Assembly (NCBI GenBank): GCA_025201765.1
Contig: MU623389.1
Location: 124,001-188,000 of the forward strand
DNA from: Daldinia sp. FL1419
Taxonomy: Eukaryota > Ascomycota > Sordariomycetes > Xylariales > Hypoxylaceae
DNA length: 64,000 nucleotides
Direction: 5' to 3'
In this document: piece after piece, positions 23,702 to 37,841 of the stretch
How positions within the stretch are numbered: the stretch's first letter is position 1
Layout: every line of letters begins with the position of its first letter
Translations under genes and position numbers: made by a program
Notes under the pieces: generated by a model
The model's input: the letters and a program-made list of their open reading frames with translations, nothing else
The model's database searches: none
What the model was told of the DNA's origin: nothing

Positions 23702-25873
23702 ATGGTTCTTCGAAAGCACGAACTAGAAGCGAAATTAAAAGATGATATCGAATTAGTTCGTAGCGGAGTCCTGCGCGATGAGAATCCCTTAGATCTTAGT
23801 ACCGAGTTCAGCGAGCTTTTGCAGGCATGCCGAAGAGGTGACTTGAAGCGAACGCAAGAGCTGATTTCTGCCGGGGTCAATATAAACGGTAAAGACAGGT
23901 TCGATTATACGCCTCTCATCATTGTGAGTACGGCTTGTATATTGTTTGTTATGTAGGTAGGTATGCTTAAAGACCTAAGACAGCTAACCACTGTTCAGGC
24001 CAGTCTCTGTGGACATTATGAACTAGTTGAATTGTTAAGTACGTTATGCACGTTATGCGGTTAAGACTTCTCTCTCCAACTCAGCCCAAAGTCAATCAAA
24101 CTTTCATAATACTGTGCTGTTAAAGTTTCCAGCTTCAGAGAATCGAAATCCGTACTGACCCTAGTGCTGTTAGTCGAGTCCGGTGCTCTAGCAGAGCGAG
24201 ATACGTTTCAAGGAGAACGGTGCATCTATAATGCTCTAAATGACAAAATACGGAACTTACTGTTGAAATACGACTACTCAAAATCTACAGACCCCTTGCA
24301 ACCGTGGGCCGCCCATATTAGCGCGTTGCTGACCAGGGATACTCCAAAGACTTCTGATATAACGCTGATAGCAGCGTCAGAATCGTTCGAGCTTCATAAG
24401 TTCCTTCTTTCTGCCAGGTCGCCCTATTTCCAAAAGAAACTTACCGAAGCGCCCGAGACGGAGACATGGAAGCTACCTCAATCGATACCGATTGAGTCCT
24501 TCCGAGTCGTTCTGCGATATTTGTACCTCGGTGACATTCCAAGGGAGCTGGTTGATGCCCGAAGCAACAGTTCCGACGAGGAGGTTCTGACTGGTATTGA
24601 CAAGATCAGTAAACAGTTGGAGATCGATAAGCTGTGGGAGGCTATCCTGTCCGGTAGTGATCGGCGACTAGCACGGCAAAGGCATCAAGATGAAGTTAAC
24701 CGAGCTCAAAAACAAGTCCAGAGCTTCTTTCAGGAGAAGGTACTCGGGCATAAAATGGTCGTCGACACCCGGAAAGTCCAAGAGGTAAAGTGGCCGCACG
24801 ATAATTCTATATTTGCGGACTGTCTCTTGCGATCCGACGAGGACGGAGACGAAGAGGAGGATCTTGATAAACAAGAATCAGACGGAATCCCGATTGGTCC
24901 AGGAGCCGAATCACGACAGCAGAATGGCGCCAGGAAACCCAGGAAATCCGTTTTGTATCCTGCGCATAAGGCCATGCTTATTCGTTCGCCATATTTCGAG
25001 ACTATGTTCTCCAGTCAGTTTCGCGAGGCACAAGCATCGGAGCACCTGCATATCATCAAAATAGATTGTAAACCCGAGATCCTCGAACTTATCCTAATAT
25101 TTCTCTATACCGAGAAAGCTGAATGCCCTCTTGAACTCGCCCTTGATCTAATATACGCATCTGACATGTTATTTTTGGATAAGTTGAAGAACAAGGCTGC
25201 AGTTGCTATCAGTACACTAGGTAGCGGTAATAATAATGTTCTAGTGGATCGGACGCATACCCACGAAGGCGAGGGAACCGGCGAAGTCGAGGTTGAGCCT
25301 ATTAATGTATATGATGTTATTCATGCGGCGTGGGACTTGCGAGTCCAGCGACTAGAAGAGTTCGCTGCTCGATATCTTGCGTACCGGCTAGAGGATTACA
25401 TCGACGAAGAGGAATTTACCGAGCTAATCCAGGAAAGCGCTTCGAGGCTCAAGACTAGAGAGGAGACGGACACGATTGAGCTGCTGGACGATATTCGGTA
25501 TTATTTATCTGAGCGATTTAGGTTGCGATTCGAGGACGCCGGGTTGGACGAGATGATGGATGAAAACGGTGAAATCACTGCCGAAGCGGCGGAAGTGCTG
25601 GCCTCCCAGGCAGACGATGTTGTGGAGAAAGACATAGACGCCAAGGGCAATCAGAAGGAAGACGAAGACGCGAATAACATCGTTGAAGTGGAAAATCCCG
25701 ATGCCGTTTCCTCAAAGGTCAATATAGCGGAAACTTTGGCAAATCCGACTGGTGTGGTAAGAACCCTTGATGGAGGGCTCGTCGAAGATGAGTTCGCGTC
25801 GGACGCTATAAACTACCAACTTCTACTGCATAAGATCGATAGAATGCTAGAGAAGCTGAAATTAGACGCATAG
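23702..25873 (+). CDS. ankyrin-repeat and double BTB/POZ domain protein (Btb3 / YIL001W-like)
   Basis: Three exons: 23702-23923, 23999-24038 and 24174-25873, encoding 653 residues. The small 40-nt exon and the acceptor at 24173 restore an unbroken ankyrin motif (GHYELVELLIESGAL), which supports the splice model. Residues about 40-115 carry two ankyrin repeats (DLKRTQELISAGVNINGKDRFDYTPL, then the spliced repeat). A first BTB domain starts near residue 146 (SDITLIAASESFELHKFLLSARSPYF). A second, with an acidic insertion, spans about 275-445 and contains HKAMLIRSPYFETMF and a BACK-like helical continuation. This ankyrin plus two BTB order matches mammalian ABTB1, S. cerevisiae YIL001W and S. 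pombe Btb3. Btb3 is a substrate adaptor of cullin-3 ubiquitin ligase, so a similar adaptor role is inferred. The C-terminus is acidic and disordered, ending in a short helix (YQLLLHKIDRMLEKLKLD). Confidence 0.9.
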
Positions 25874-28800
25874 AGATAGTTTTGTATTAGAAGAATAGCG
25901 CTTGGACATATGATACTCGAACTCTGCGATCTTAGAAAACGCTACAGGACCCATCCCTTCAAAATCTTGTTGCGAGTCGCGACGCTCTGATGTTTGCTAC
26001 GCCCACGCCTGGAGTTCATCACATTCCTTACGATACCGTAAGGACTGCAATACGCGACGTCCATGACAATAGATGGAGTGTGCCACAATGCTTCAGCAAC
26101 ACATGTATCTAAGGTATGCAGCAAGGCAAGCCGGTCTCCTTAGAAGTAGCTACCCGAGTATCCTTTCATACTATGGATGCATGATGTACACCATTAGTAT
26201 GGACCCGCCCTCCCACTCGACCGTAGTGTTTACTAATGCAGCATTTGTTAGACATCTAGCGGTATGAAACCACGGCGGAAAGTTAAGTAGGTAGATTCGG
26301 GGACGGCCCGTGGGCTGACGGAGATCCAGAAGTGCCTGGAATCTACTGCTGACGCATCTGCAGTCTACGTGTAAACGTACGGTACGCCCTCGTCGCCTTT
26401 GGGCCGAGTAATGCTGGTGATACAGACGATAGGGGTTGGGTGAGGTTCATGATTAGGATGGATCAGTTGACTAATCTTAGCTGGGGAGTCCTTGTAAATG
26501 AAAGCAGATGTCTATGTGGGCGTCTCGTGTAGGTGTCCTGCTTAATAGTTTAAATGGCTGCCCTCAACGCCTACATTATAATACCTGTTCTGGTATCAAG
26601 ACTAGAAAGCCTATACGATAATGATTCTCACTAAAACTGTCATACATTCGTAATAACGACCCTCGCAAGTATGAGCTTTTTTTTTTCCATCTTCTTTTTG
26701 CTTTTCCTGTTGTGAGATGTCCTCAATAATATTTAATGTAACATAAGAGAATCCAACTCTGCTCACCTGCTTTCGTTTTGGCAAGGAATCGAAACGTACA
26801 GCAAAGGTGCGCAACTCCCGCAGGCATGAAGTACGTTGGAATCAATAAATTACAGTCTTCGCTCAAAGGAGTTGGTTATTTCGAAGCTGAGTTGAATCGT
26901 CACGTAGTAACAAGCACCGCCGGTGGCTCTCTACTCTTGCATGAATCAACCGAAGCACACGTTGCATGAACCACTAGATGCGGCCGTTAACTAGGCTCAT
27001 TAATTCAGCCTACTTTTAGAGTAGGACAACGTCTGAAGCCCAAGATAATTGCATCCTGCCAGGTTTTAGGGTTGCAAGCCAAGCCCCGCCCTCGTCGCCG
27101 GTCGTTCATCATCTGAGTAAAGTCATCTATGATAATTGGCTGGCGAAGAGGAGCTCGAGAAGAATACGGCACATCACTCTATCGGGAAATAGAATCGCCT
27201 TGGGAAACTCCTACTACACGATAAACCCGGTTTATTTGCCAAGTATCCGCCAGATTGGCTCGTGAATGGCTTTACAGCCGCTCGAATTAGAGACATATAC
27301 GTGATGTGATTCAGTGGCATATATTCCTCGAATTCTTCTTTGCTTTTTAGGCTTGGGCACATTTGCCGAGTGCATCTCGCTTGTGTACGTGCTTCCTCCG
27401 CCTACGCCCAGTTGCTAGCTAGGTACCTGTCCGTTAGGCTTCCAAACTGACCAGCGGCAGGAAGCCTCTCAGGCCGGTTTCCACGGCTGCGATAAGGTAG
27501 AAAACGTGCACGGCAGTCGTTCCAGCGTGGCTGAATGCAAATCCCGGCATGATACTACGTGGTAATCGGCACCGACTTGGAGATCCTCTACAAGTTGGCC
27601 CTAAAGGGGGATATAGAATCGACCTGTATTGCCCCTCAAAATAGAACAATGTTCGGACGGACGGCGTAGGGTATGGGGAGAGCCTAAAAGACCTCGGAGT
27701 TAACTCGTCACAGATTAAGCAAACATAGAGAACTTTTGACGTTGCACATTTACTACGCCCGTTTGTGGAGATAGGGCTACCGGCATGGAGGGAGAAGACC
27801 TGCTGACGACAGGTATAATTCATGGCATATCACGTATAATTCCGCTAGTAATATACGAAAATTGCGCCTGTGAGACAGATCGGCGTCATATATATGCAAC
27901 GAAAGCTACATGAGCCATGCTAGGTAACGCAGCGAAACCATTTGCCGTGATACAAACGTAGGCTTTCCTGAGCTACGGAACTCCCCCACTGGCTGGACTG
28001 TGCCAGATGATCGACACGTGGAATAGGTCCCGTACACACGCCGAGGGCTTATAAATTCCTATGCGCGAAGCGAGCGAGCGACCGCCCACTGATCGGCGTC
28101 GAGATCCTAGCCAACAGCGCGGGATGGAGGATCGGCGTCCCGGGTGTAGGGGACGACGCATAGGAAGGCTGCATCCGGTGAGTAGGTTTTGCTTACTCGC
28201 TAGCCAGGACACCATAGGAGAGCTTTCCGAGCCGCCTCACCTCGCCACTATCTTTTAAAGGCACTGAAGTTATCCCGCGCCGTGCCGTGTCCAGTACCTC
28301 TTTGTCCCTTTCTTGGTCGGTCGATCTAGATGTGATTGCTTGCAGAAAGTGGCGGATTGTAGTCTATCTACCCGCTTCATTTACCAAGCTAGCCAAATGA
28401 TTTGCGAAATGCTAAACATTAATATAACGTGTGGTGACGAGGCTAAAGCAGGGTATCTATCTGTTGGTTTATTCCCAGCGTCCCAAGAGGGTGAAAAAAA
28501 AAAAAAGAAAAAAAAGAAAAAAAAGCCAACGATGCCGTGATGACGCGCGTGTGAGGGTTGACATACCTAGGTGTGAGCTATCGTTAAGCTGAGTCCAGAC
28601 GTCGTCACGTCGAGGTACGTAAATCCATGCACAAATAGGAAAGACTAGAGGAAGTGAGATTAAGGTCACGCCACAGGGATACGGCTAGCGATCTGTCATA
28701 AATGCTACTGTCATTTACGTTTCGCCATGTCTCGTTGTCTCGTGTCTATCGCTTATTAGGCGAAGACACAAGAAGCAAAGAGTATCGAGGCTATCTGCGC

Positions 28801-30212
28801 TTATAGAAAGTTAGGCACGCGAATATGAAACATCGTGAAAAGGAGATATAGATCCGACATGTAGCAAGGGTTCGAAAAGAAAAGATGATCCCATCAGCCA
28901 CGTGAGTAACATTAGACGTTGGGTTCTCTTTTAGTGCTGAGAGGCGTTCAGGTATGTTCCGGTGAGAGCTAAAGGTAGGTACATGCGCGTGTCTGGATAC
29001 TGTAGGCGGATACTGATCAAGATGAATATCAGTTTATACCTATTTAGGAGATGAGGCGTAGCTTTTCCCTGGTCGCGGAAGAAAAAAAAAGGCTCTTTGC
29101 TTATTCCTCTAACGCGGCCCAGCCACCAACCACACTGCCGCGCGACGAGTCCGGGGAACAGGCTGAGTCATGGTAATAAAATCATGTCATGGTCAAGGCT
29201 CGCGGCTCCCAGCAGCGGGGGCCATGGGACAATGCTCAGCTCGCCCCCTTTACGGGAGGCTGCAGCTGCGCCAACGAAATATGTTAATCTCGGGAGCTTA
29301 GGATGCCTAGGGGGAGCTTAGGGGGGAGCCTAGGTGATCTTACGGGTTTTATCGCCTTTTGGAATAGCGACTGTCACTTCGGGTCACCTCTCCTATGAGT
29401 CCAACCAATACCGAGCTTGCCGCAATATAAATCAAGGCTGTCAGTGTCATTATACAAAAGCTGACAGCTCCTACCGGATGGAACCGAGGTGGAAGGGGTA
29501 ATCCATGATCGACATTAGCACCTAGCTATTGCGTATGTATAATATGTGTAATATGTATAATACGTGTGTAATACCTATGAGTGGTATGGGTGGTATGGAA
29601 AGCACTTAGATATATCCATACAAGATCGATAGTTATCAGTGGCCATTTAATGTTGGTAAAGGGGGTATAATTCGGAAACAAACGAGATGTTGCTCGAGTC
29701 GTATCGAGCTTCACGTGTATTTGCTACAAACCTGTATTTTTTACAGATGCAAAATAGAGATTCCCTCGGTATTCCTAGGCATCTACTCGGGTGATCTACG
29801 ACACTTTAGACGTACGATGAGCGCCGTTAGATCGATACCCCGCTGGAAGATAGCCTGCTGAGTCGAGACTTATTACTCTGAAGAGACTGGTAAAGATTAA
29901 CACCCCTCCCTACCTAACGTATGCCCTGAGATGGTTGCAGTATGTACATCACCGCGAAATGCATCAGGCCGACGCAAGTGCTTGGAAGATGGAAGAGGCA
30001 GATTCGCAGCGAATTCCAATTCATCCCGGACCCCTGCTTGCAGTCCCAGCCCAACGGCGTGGGTAGAATGGGAGGATCTATGGGTGTAACCTTGATGCCA
30101 TATCGCTCGACTAAATAAATAAGGCTGTCCTACCTAATTACAAGTGGAAGAAATAGGAGAGATTGCTTATTCACGACGTACTATGTAGACCTGTTGTGAT
30201 ATGCTGTGATAT

Positions 30213-30236
30213 GTGACCTGTTACTTTAACAGGTCG
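30213..30236. repeat. short inverted repeat
   Basis: GACCTGTTA and TAACAGGTC form a perfect 9-bp stem around a 4-base loop. It lies deep in an intergenic region, so it is not assigned as a terminator. Confidence 0.6.
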
Positions 30237-33200
30237 GATCTGGTGTGTGGCCCCTACTCGGTATTTCCAGAGGCGCAATTTATCTAAGATCGCGACATGT
30301 ATTCCCTATCAGATTTCCGGTAGACGGCCGACTCCGGAGCATTACCCTCGTGCATGTGAACTCATGTGACTACGCAAGCCACTACCGCGTAGCAGTGGTT
30401 CGTATAAATTACGTATGTATGCAGTGTTATAATATTTCTCTGCCGTTCTCTTCAGGGTCGTCCAGCTGTTAGTTCATTAGACAAGAATAATAATAATAAT
30501 TAAAAAAACACCGATGCCTGGGTTGCATGCATCGATCCACGGACGGTTGGAAGCGGAAGTAGATTATCGTTATTCGCATTACACATATATTTAGGTGTGA
30601 CAGACGCACTATAGTAAAGCCTTCTCCGCATTGCTGTCACTCTTGTGTAAATCCCGTCAGCTTGGAGAAGGGCTTCTGTCTTTGGTCTTTTCAGTAGGGT
30701 GTTATTGGAGAAAGGGGTATGTATTAGGCAGTCAGCTCACATCAATACCGTGACTCGCAGAATATGCTCCAAGTATTCTGTATTGCTAGATCGCTCGTGC
30801 CTCATCGGACGTGACACGAAGATATCTGCGAGTGAGTGGATGAGTGGATGAGTTGTTCTTGCAGAGAGCGTAGAAAATCTTGGCCGAATTTGCCCTTGAC
30901 ATATGTACAGCTGAATAATATCCCATACCCGGCTTGGCTGTTAGCTGAATGCCCGTGGAGATTGGCAGATCGAGGTATAATGTGGCTGGTATAGGTCGTG
31001 GGATGGCTTGGGAATATCTCGCCTAAAGAATATCTTATCGTACGGATTATATTTTCAATACTGTCTTGGCTCCTCTTATACTAAGATGTCCCTATTTCAT
31101 GTGATAGCTCTGAGGCATATGCTGAGTTCTACGTAGGCTGTAACCCCCTTAATAGCCTTACTAGCTATATCGTCTGATCCGTTAGACGTTTATCTAGGTA
31201 GGTAGATATATAGTTTAATGATTTAACTGCAATATAGGTATGTAAATAAAATAAGAATATTACGAAGCTAGGCTGGCGATAAGTTGAAAGCTTTGGACTG
31301 TAACAGCTGACGTCAAAACATTGGCAACGTCTAGACGATAGGTAATATCGAGGGATCTCACCGGTGAATACGATCAATGCTGAAATCGTATATAGTAACT
31401 TTACCCTTGGCACGAGAACAACGCTGAATGCGGCTCTCTGTCCGAAATTTCACTGACTTGGTCACATAACATGAACCCTGGCCCAGGTGAATTCCTGCGT
31501 CTAATATCCCATGCATAGCATATCAATACATCATTAAGTGCGATCTAGGCCATTAGGGATGTCGTAGAAACAGCCACATCAGGCCATACCGGACAATTTG
31601 ACTGGTAGTTGATGCGGAGATGCACTCTTCGTCGCCTAGACAATCCGTGTAAGCCCTCGCTTCCCGCTTGACAGACCAGATCCATCATTCCATTATAAAC
31701 CGAAGAAAAAGCAAATGTAATATGCAATGACATAGGCCATCTGTCATGGTTACCAAAGCTCACGCATGCAACAATGATAAGTTGAGCCTGCATATATGTA
31801 CGAAAAGATGACTGCCTTGCTGCTACTGCAAAGCATCCTGACTGGTCACGGCATTCGGAGATCTTAGGGAGCGGAGGAAGACTTAGGTTGGATCCTTCTA
31901 GCCAATACTAAAGCATGTAGAATGTAGGTAGTCATTAAAGAGTTTTTTTGGTCTATTATGAGTCCTATTCGATTCCTACATGGCCCGATGCCGTGCTGCA
32001 CGTACAGTGCAAACGTAATACAATGTAGGCAGATATGAGCGTATTTTGTATTGGTGTACCTTCGACTGCAGTGATTGGAGAGAGCAAAGGCTTGCTTGAC
32101 CTTTCTTTTACCCGGCTTGATGGTTGAAGCTGACCATCGAGTGTGAGGTAATAGGGGTCTTAGCGGTCCCTCGTCGTATCCAATACCACGAAAACTCTTC
32201 AAATATATGACAGGTTAGTCCCCGTTGGGCATCAGTTCATGGTCGTTCTGGTGATTCGTCGTTGGGCGTCATTGGGGCGGGGGGAGTCATGGTACCGTCT
32301 GAACAGAAAGTATACGATATACTTACGCCTCATAGTGCTGATAGCAATCGCCACGCCTTGAGAAACAAGTAAACTAATTGCCGCGTACCTAGTTATTGGA
32401 AGCTAAACTGTTTATAGTTTGCAGCTCATCGTCGTTACCAAGGGATTGGTTAATACTAAAGGATTACCATGGCTTTGGAAATACTATTAACTACCTACCT
32501 ACGTAGTACGTAATTAAAAGAATATTTGTTTTTAGGTTGGGACATCTATTGAATTATCACATGGAACTATCCTTCATGCCTACGTAGGTACGATTCAAGA
32601 AAATAGTTGAATGAAGTCTTCGCGAGTTGGCAGTATTAGATCAACATTCGTTCATCTCGTGAGTACCTACATATCCTGATTGGGAAACGCCTGGTCCCTG
32701 CAAAGCTGTAAGGACAAAAATGGATGATTAATGAGAAAGACTTCCATGGCTCGGGACCAATGGCCCTTGCCCAGATCGTCGATCTCACTACCCCGTCTTG
32801 AACGAATCCGGTTATCAACCCCGACGAACTTTACTACGCTAGGTTCTGTTCTGGAAGAGTTATCATACATAGCCGCAAGTAGCTTCAATCTCAGTGCAAC
32901 ACGATGACCTAGAGAATATTGAATATTGAAAAGTTTACAATATGGTGTAAAGATTCTTACGTTCTAAAGAGAGTCGGTGTCACGAAACGGCAATGTGCCG
33001 GCAGGACCAAGTCTTTTAATAAACGAACATTGTAGGGCTGATTAGAAAATCTGTCAACCAGAGTCATCTACAACCCCAGAATCCTCATCGTTAACGTCGT
33101 ATCTTTTGTCAAAGGATTGTGAATGCGTGACGCGCCAATGCACCCCATATTCCACACACATATTCAAGAGACAAATCAGATTTCAGGAACTTCTTCCCAA

Positions 33201-34422
33201 TAATATAGGCCTCACTTCAAGAAACTACGTTGACGATTTCTTTTCTTTCTTTTTGTTCCCTTTTTTCCCCCTCTTCTTCTCTACCTACCTAGGTACTTAT
33301 ATAAATGATCTGTGAATATTCGATTTCCCAGTTGAGCGGCTCATCTGCTAATTAAATCTGAAGAATACTACTACTACATGAAACGAAAAGAGTGCCTAAT
33401 ACGGTCGAGATACAAACCGATAAAAAGTCATATTGTTGCTATGGGAGGTGATGACATCGATTCCAGGAAAGTGACCCGAAAAAAACGTGACTGCTCATCA
33501 AAAAGCTTGGATTAGGGGTCGAGATCGACATAGACGGCATGGGTCCAGGACGCCGTCGGGGGGGTAGCTTGCGGGAGCCGGGCGACATGAGATCAGCGTA
33601 GTGCCTTAGCGGCCATCGCTTAGAGAACATCCCCAGGTATTCCATGTCAGATGGGGTGGGGTGAGCTATAATAACTCTGAGAAAACCAACAGAGTGGATA
33701 AAGCAATTTACATGTTGTTTGGTAGGCCGTTCGCGGGGGGAGAGCGTGTAGATTGTTCTGCCACCCACCCAGACCACCAGCATATTATCGTTATGGGCAG
33801 GGATCAAGCTAGAGCCTCCGAGGTAGTTCCGTTTTTAAATAGCTATTTCAAGTTAGTAGACCACATTTGATCTATTGCTTCGAGATCTATGTAGTTTAAC
33901 CCGTATGTAGTGTGAAAGCTAATAAGCCTCGCGATGCCTTCTTAGATCTGAGACTATCGTAAAGTCGTACTAGTTAAGTTGAGCAAAATACTGAAACGAG
34001 GCCATATACTTAAGAGGCGAAGCTCTTCATGTAGTCCTACGAAACACGAACAACAGCTCGGGCTACGACACTAGCTACCTGATAAGTGTGAAGCTTAAAC
34101 GTATATAATGTCCGTGCTATATGCCTATATACCTAGGTAGGTAGGTAGGTATATACCCCCTTATTCATACATTAGGAGGTACATACCTACAGTAGTGCCT
34201 AGAATATTTCCACGTGTACAATAAGTAACCTACCTACCTAGTAAGATTAATATTATCATTATTTGCAAGCGCTAAGAAAAAAATTACCGCGTGGTAAAAA
34301 CCCGACTCGATAGCAGTTCCTTTTAAGTTCCAATAAGCATCAAATTTAATTCATCTGACCAACTTCTCATGCTGGGCGTAAGTATGTACACAATAGCGTT
34401 AGACCTACATGTAAGTACCTAA

Positions 34423-34445
34423 TCATGTCATGTCATGTCATGTCA
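34423..34445. repeat. (TCATG)n pentanucleotide array
   Basis: Four to five tandem copies of a five-base unit, in the gene-poor stretch. Confidence 0.85.
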
Positions 34446-37400
34446 TAGGGGTATGGAGGGTACATGTACGAATATAGTATATAAAAAATAAAAATAAAAT
34501 AAAAATTAGGAGAGGGGAAATCTACATCTAGGCCTACCGTGATAGAGTACCCAACCACCAACCCAACTAACCCAACTAACCCGACTACCTGTGATAGTAT
34601 TGATATACTAACACGTTCTAGCGTTGTTCTGGCGTCCATCTAACGCGCCGTTATGCAAGCCTCAACTCAGTTTCCATGCTTTCGAACGATCCGTATACGG
34701 AGCTAATAGAAAAAGAAAAGAGCAAGCCACTTTCAAGACTTCACGTGGTTTCTAGCTTCTCCCTGTCGCTTGGACTTGTCACTCCCACTTCCATAGCCTA
34801 CTCGTTAACAAATTCTCAAGTGCAAGAATCTAGAAGCCGCCTTCGGACCTTGTTTTATAGTTGCATGACGCGGCGCGCTCGCAAGAGGCAGGCAATTTTA
34901 CTGCTGGCTAACTCGGAAGGCCGCTATTCTTTTCTTTTCTTTTTTTCTTTTTATTTCTTTTTTACGAGTGTACGGATTTTATGCAATGGTTCTCCGTCCC
35001 CGGCGTCTAGGTCTAGGCGATGGAATATCACAATACTAGATGGAGTTTGCATATGTCTCAATTCAATCTATCAAGTGACATACGTACCATACTATGGTAC
35101 TTTGTATGTAGTTGGAATCTAAGACAGCTTAGGTTCTGTAGTAACTTGGCTCGTGCCAGATAACTCGGAACTGGCTTATTCCTTTATGCCATTTCTTTAC
35201 GGGGTGGAAAATGTGTCTCGCCTTGGGGAGCTAGAGTATCAGGGAGAACAAGGGTTGGAAGGTCCAAGTAAAAAAAGAGCTGCCGTCCCAAAGGGGAGTA
35301 GGCCGTCGATCATAAACCACGTTAAAAAGCCATAGCAAGCCATAGGCATGACCGAAGAAAAAACTAGAATGGTAGTCCCAGGGCAAAATAAACCCTTGCT
35401 TATCCACAGACCACCCTGCCTAAGCGAAGCAGATTCCTGGAGCCAAGTTGCCGATCATATGAGATTAGCATTCGTTTCTGAAATAAAAGCTTCCGAAATG
35501 TTTCTTGCAAAAATATATCATTGGCGATGTCATAATCGTCGTGATGCTTCAGAAGCACGCCTAGATCTCGCTACTGGTAGATCGGTAACGCTAACGTCCA
35601 CGTCCACGCCCACGTACTAGGAGGACAGGAGGACAAGAGGACAGCAGGGTATCTAGTGTAGGAGAGTAGGTAGGTAGGTACCTTACTCATTAACTACCGT
35701 GCCATTTATTAGAATCTTACGTCTCTAGTACATAGCTAAGGCGGTGACTATGGATCTAAGGGTATTACGTATGAAAGCATAAGTTTTGTTTAATGAGGCT
35801 ATCTCCTATCGCCAAGGATTTGAGTGGTCCCCCTTATGGGGCCTTGCTCGTGGACCTGTCTCGTAGTGCATGTAGGCCTAGTTACTAGGTCGAGTTACTA
35901 GGTCTACGGAACTTGAGATGCGAAGACCCTCTCGGATATTCCCATCCCACAGGTAAGGCTCATCTCAGCATCCCAACCTACTTCTAGTGTAGCGTCCTAT
36001 GACGACCCAGCCTATGCGGGCGGTTGCGGTCTAATTTGCGACCAATAGATCCTATTAATATTGATCGAGCTAGATAGAAATCGATGACCGCCTTTAAACT
36101 CCGTTGACCGCCTACGGAGCGTTATGAACACGCGGGAAACTCATTTAGGATATCTTCTCTAAATTTGGCCAGGTCCCGTTACTCATCCTGCCAGGAACGT
36201 GAACAAGAGCATGGACAGGAGCATGGACGAAGATGGATATGCAAAATAAACAAAAATAAACATCGATACGCGGGTGCACGGGACTGTTCGTCTGTTCAAG
36301 CACCGGCGACTTGTCTACCGAAGACCTCCTTGTTGCAAGTCTGCAAGTCCGGAAGTCTTGATCAATGCGTTTGTTGCCGCTGTTCCCGGATAGGTCAGAC
36401 CAAACACTACCCTCGCGGATAGATCTGACAATCTGCAACATGGTCTAAATAGATCAAAACATTTTGGGGCAGAAGAGACTGTCATCCGAAAGAATAGCAG
36501 ACGCACGGAGAAGCGTTGCAGCGTGTGCGTTGTCAGAGCTCGTGGGGAGGAACGGCATAAGATCAGCTTGACAATCCGGTCACAGCACAGGCTCGGCAGG
36601 GCTTAAAAAGATAGTATCAAAAGAAGCTCGCGGCACTAATCTCAAGCCTATTGTTGTCTCTAGTCGTCTCAAGTCCCCTACCTCCACATGAACTAAACCG
36701 GGTCCCTTGTCCGAAGTGTACCAAGACAGGGGTCATAGACCAACTATCCGGACGGCAATATGCCCCTAAGGGGAAATGGTGACCCGGGTATGCCATGCAC
36801 CCAGTCAGTACCATAGTACCCATAAACCCATACATTTCGACGAGCGTGCTAGCCTTGGATAGCCAAGACCTTAGAGCGAGGAGGTAGAAGGAGAAGAAGG
36901 GATGAGTTTAAACGGTCCACCGGGGATGTCCAGAGTGCAGAAGACCACGCACACGGACGTCTTATTAGACCCTTGCCGGTGCATAGGCGTAGCCAGTAGC
37001 CGTTTGACCTTCAGCGATCCCACGAGAATCCCAGCGGAGTCGTTCTTTCACGCCCATCCTTCGATCTCACCCACATGTAATGTACATACCTACCTCTACC
37101 TACCTACCTGCCTTACCTACACTTACACTTGCCTACACCACCTGCTGGGCACCTAGGTACTCCATAGCTTTCTTCTCACCAATACGTACAATAGGTATAC
37201 CTAAATACATACCTGCCTACCTACTTATACGTACCACCCTTGCATCAGCCCATGCTTGGGGAATTGGGACCACTAAAAAGAGGCGGGCAGGCATAAGCAG
37301 TTCCAGAGTCCCATCGCCGCACATGGAACTCCAATACATCAAAGGCTCGTCCATTAATAAGGGGCGTTATAAGTACCTCCCGATGATGCAGGAGTACCTT

Positions 37401-37801
37401 CGATACCGGCGATCTACTGTTGATTTCAACCCAGGTCTGCCGTGACCCACACCCAATTTGTGACAGTTGTTCTCCAGGGATTATTGTATGGATTGACGCT
37501 TGATCGTCGTTTATATTATACCTCCCGGGAAGATCTGATAGATACATCGTCAACCCTCGTAACTCGCCCACCACCTACTGTCTATACTTAAGTATCCACA
37601 CTCCCCGTACATAATCTCCAGCTCGTCGTAGTACGAATCGTTAATCGCCTTTACATACCGAGGATTCGAGGAGCTAATATATCTTTGTCGAAATAAAATC
37701 GAAATAAAAAACACAGCAGCTAATATATACGACTATCGTCGGACAAACCTCTAGTTCTAATATCAACAGCTCGAGATCACTTGAGCAACAACAGTTCGCC
37801 A

Positions 37802-37841
37802 ACATAATATTTATATATACATATACCTATATATATACAAA
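37802..37841 (+). promoter_or_regulatory. AT-rich stretch directly ahead of the C2H2 gene
   Basis: TATTTATATATACATATACC-type sequence runs to the base before the ATG at 37842. In fungi such AT-rich DNA can be a core promoter or leader. It is too close to the ATG to be the only TATA box. Confidence 0.3.

Larger units (their letters stand above)
25874..37841. other. gene-poor region of about 12 kb
   Basis: No open frame exceeds about 150 codons and none has a recognisable domain or convincing exon chain. The sequence is rich in TA-containing short words (TAGGTA, CTATAT, GTATAT) and has isolated homopolymer patches (26678-26688 T, 28494-28525 A-rich). Visible simple repeats are a TCATG array near 34423-34445 and TAGGTA arrays at 34131-34152 and 35667-35682. 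It could hold decayed transposon DNA, non-coding transcripts or long-range regulation of the adjacent C2H2 gene; none of these can be shown from sequence alone. Confidence 0.5.

Noticed and set aside
27434..27823. 129-residue minus-strand frame in the gene-poor region
   Set aside because: No signal peptide, domain or codon pattern; random frames of this length are expected in 12 kb.
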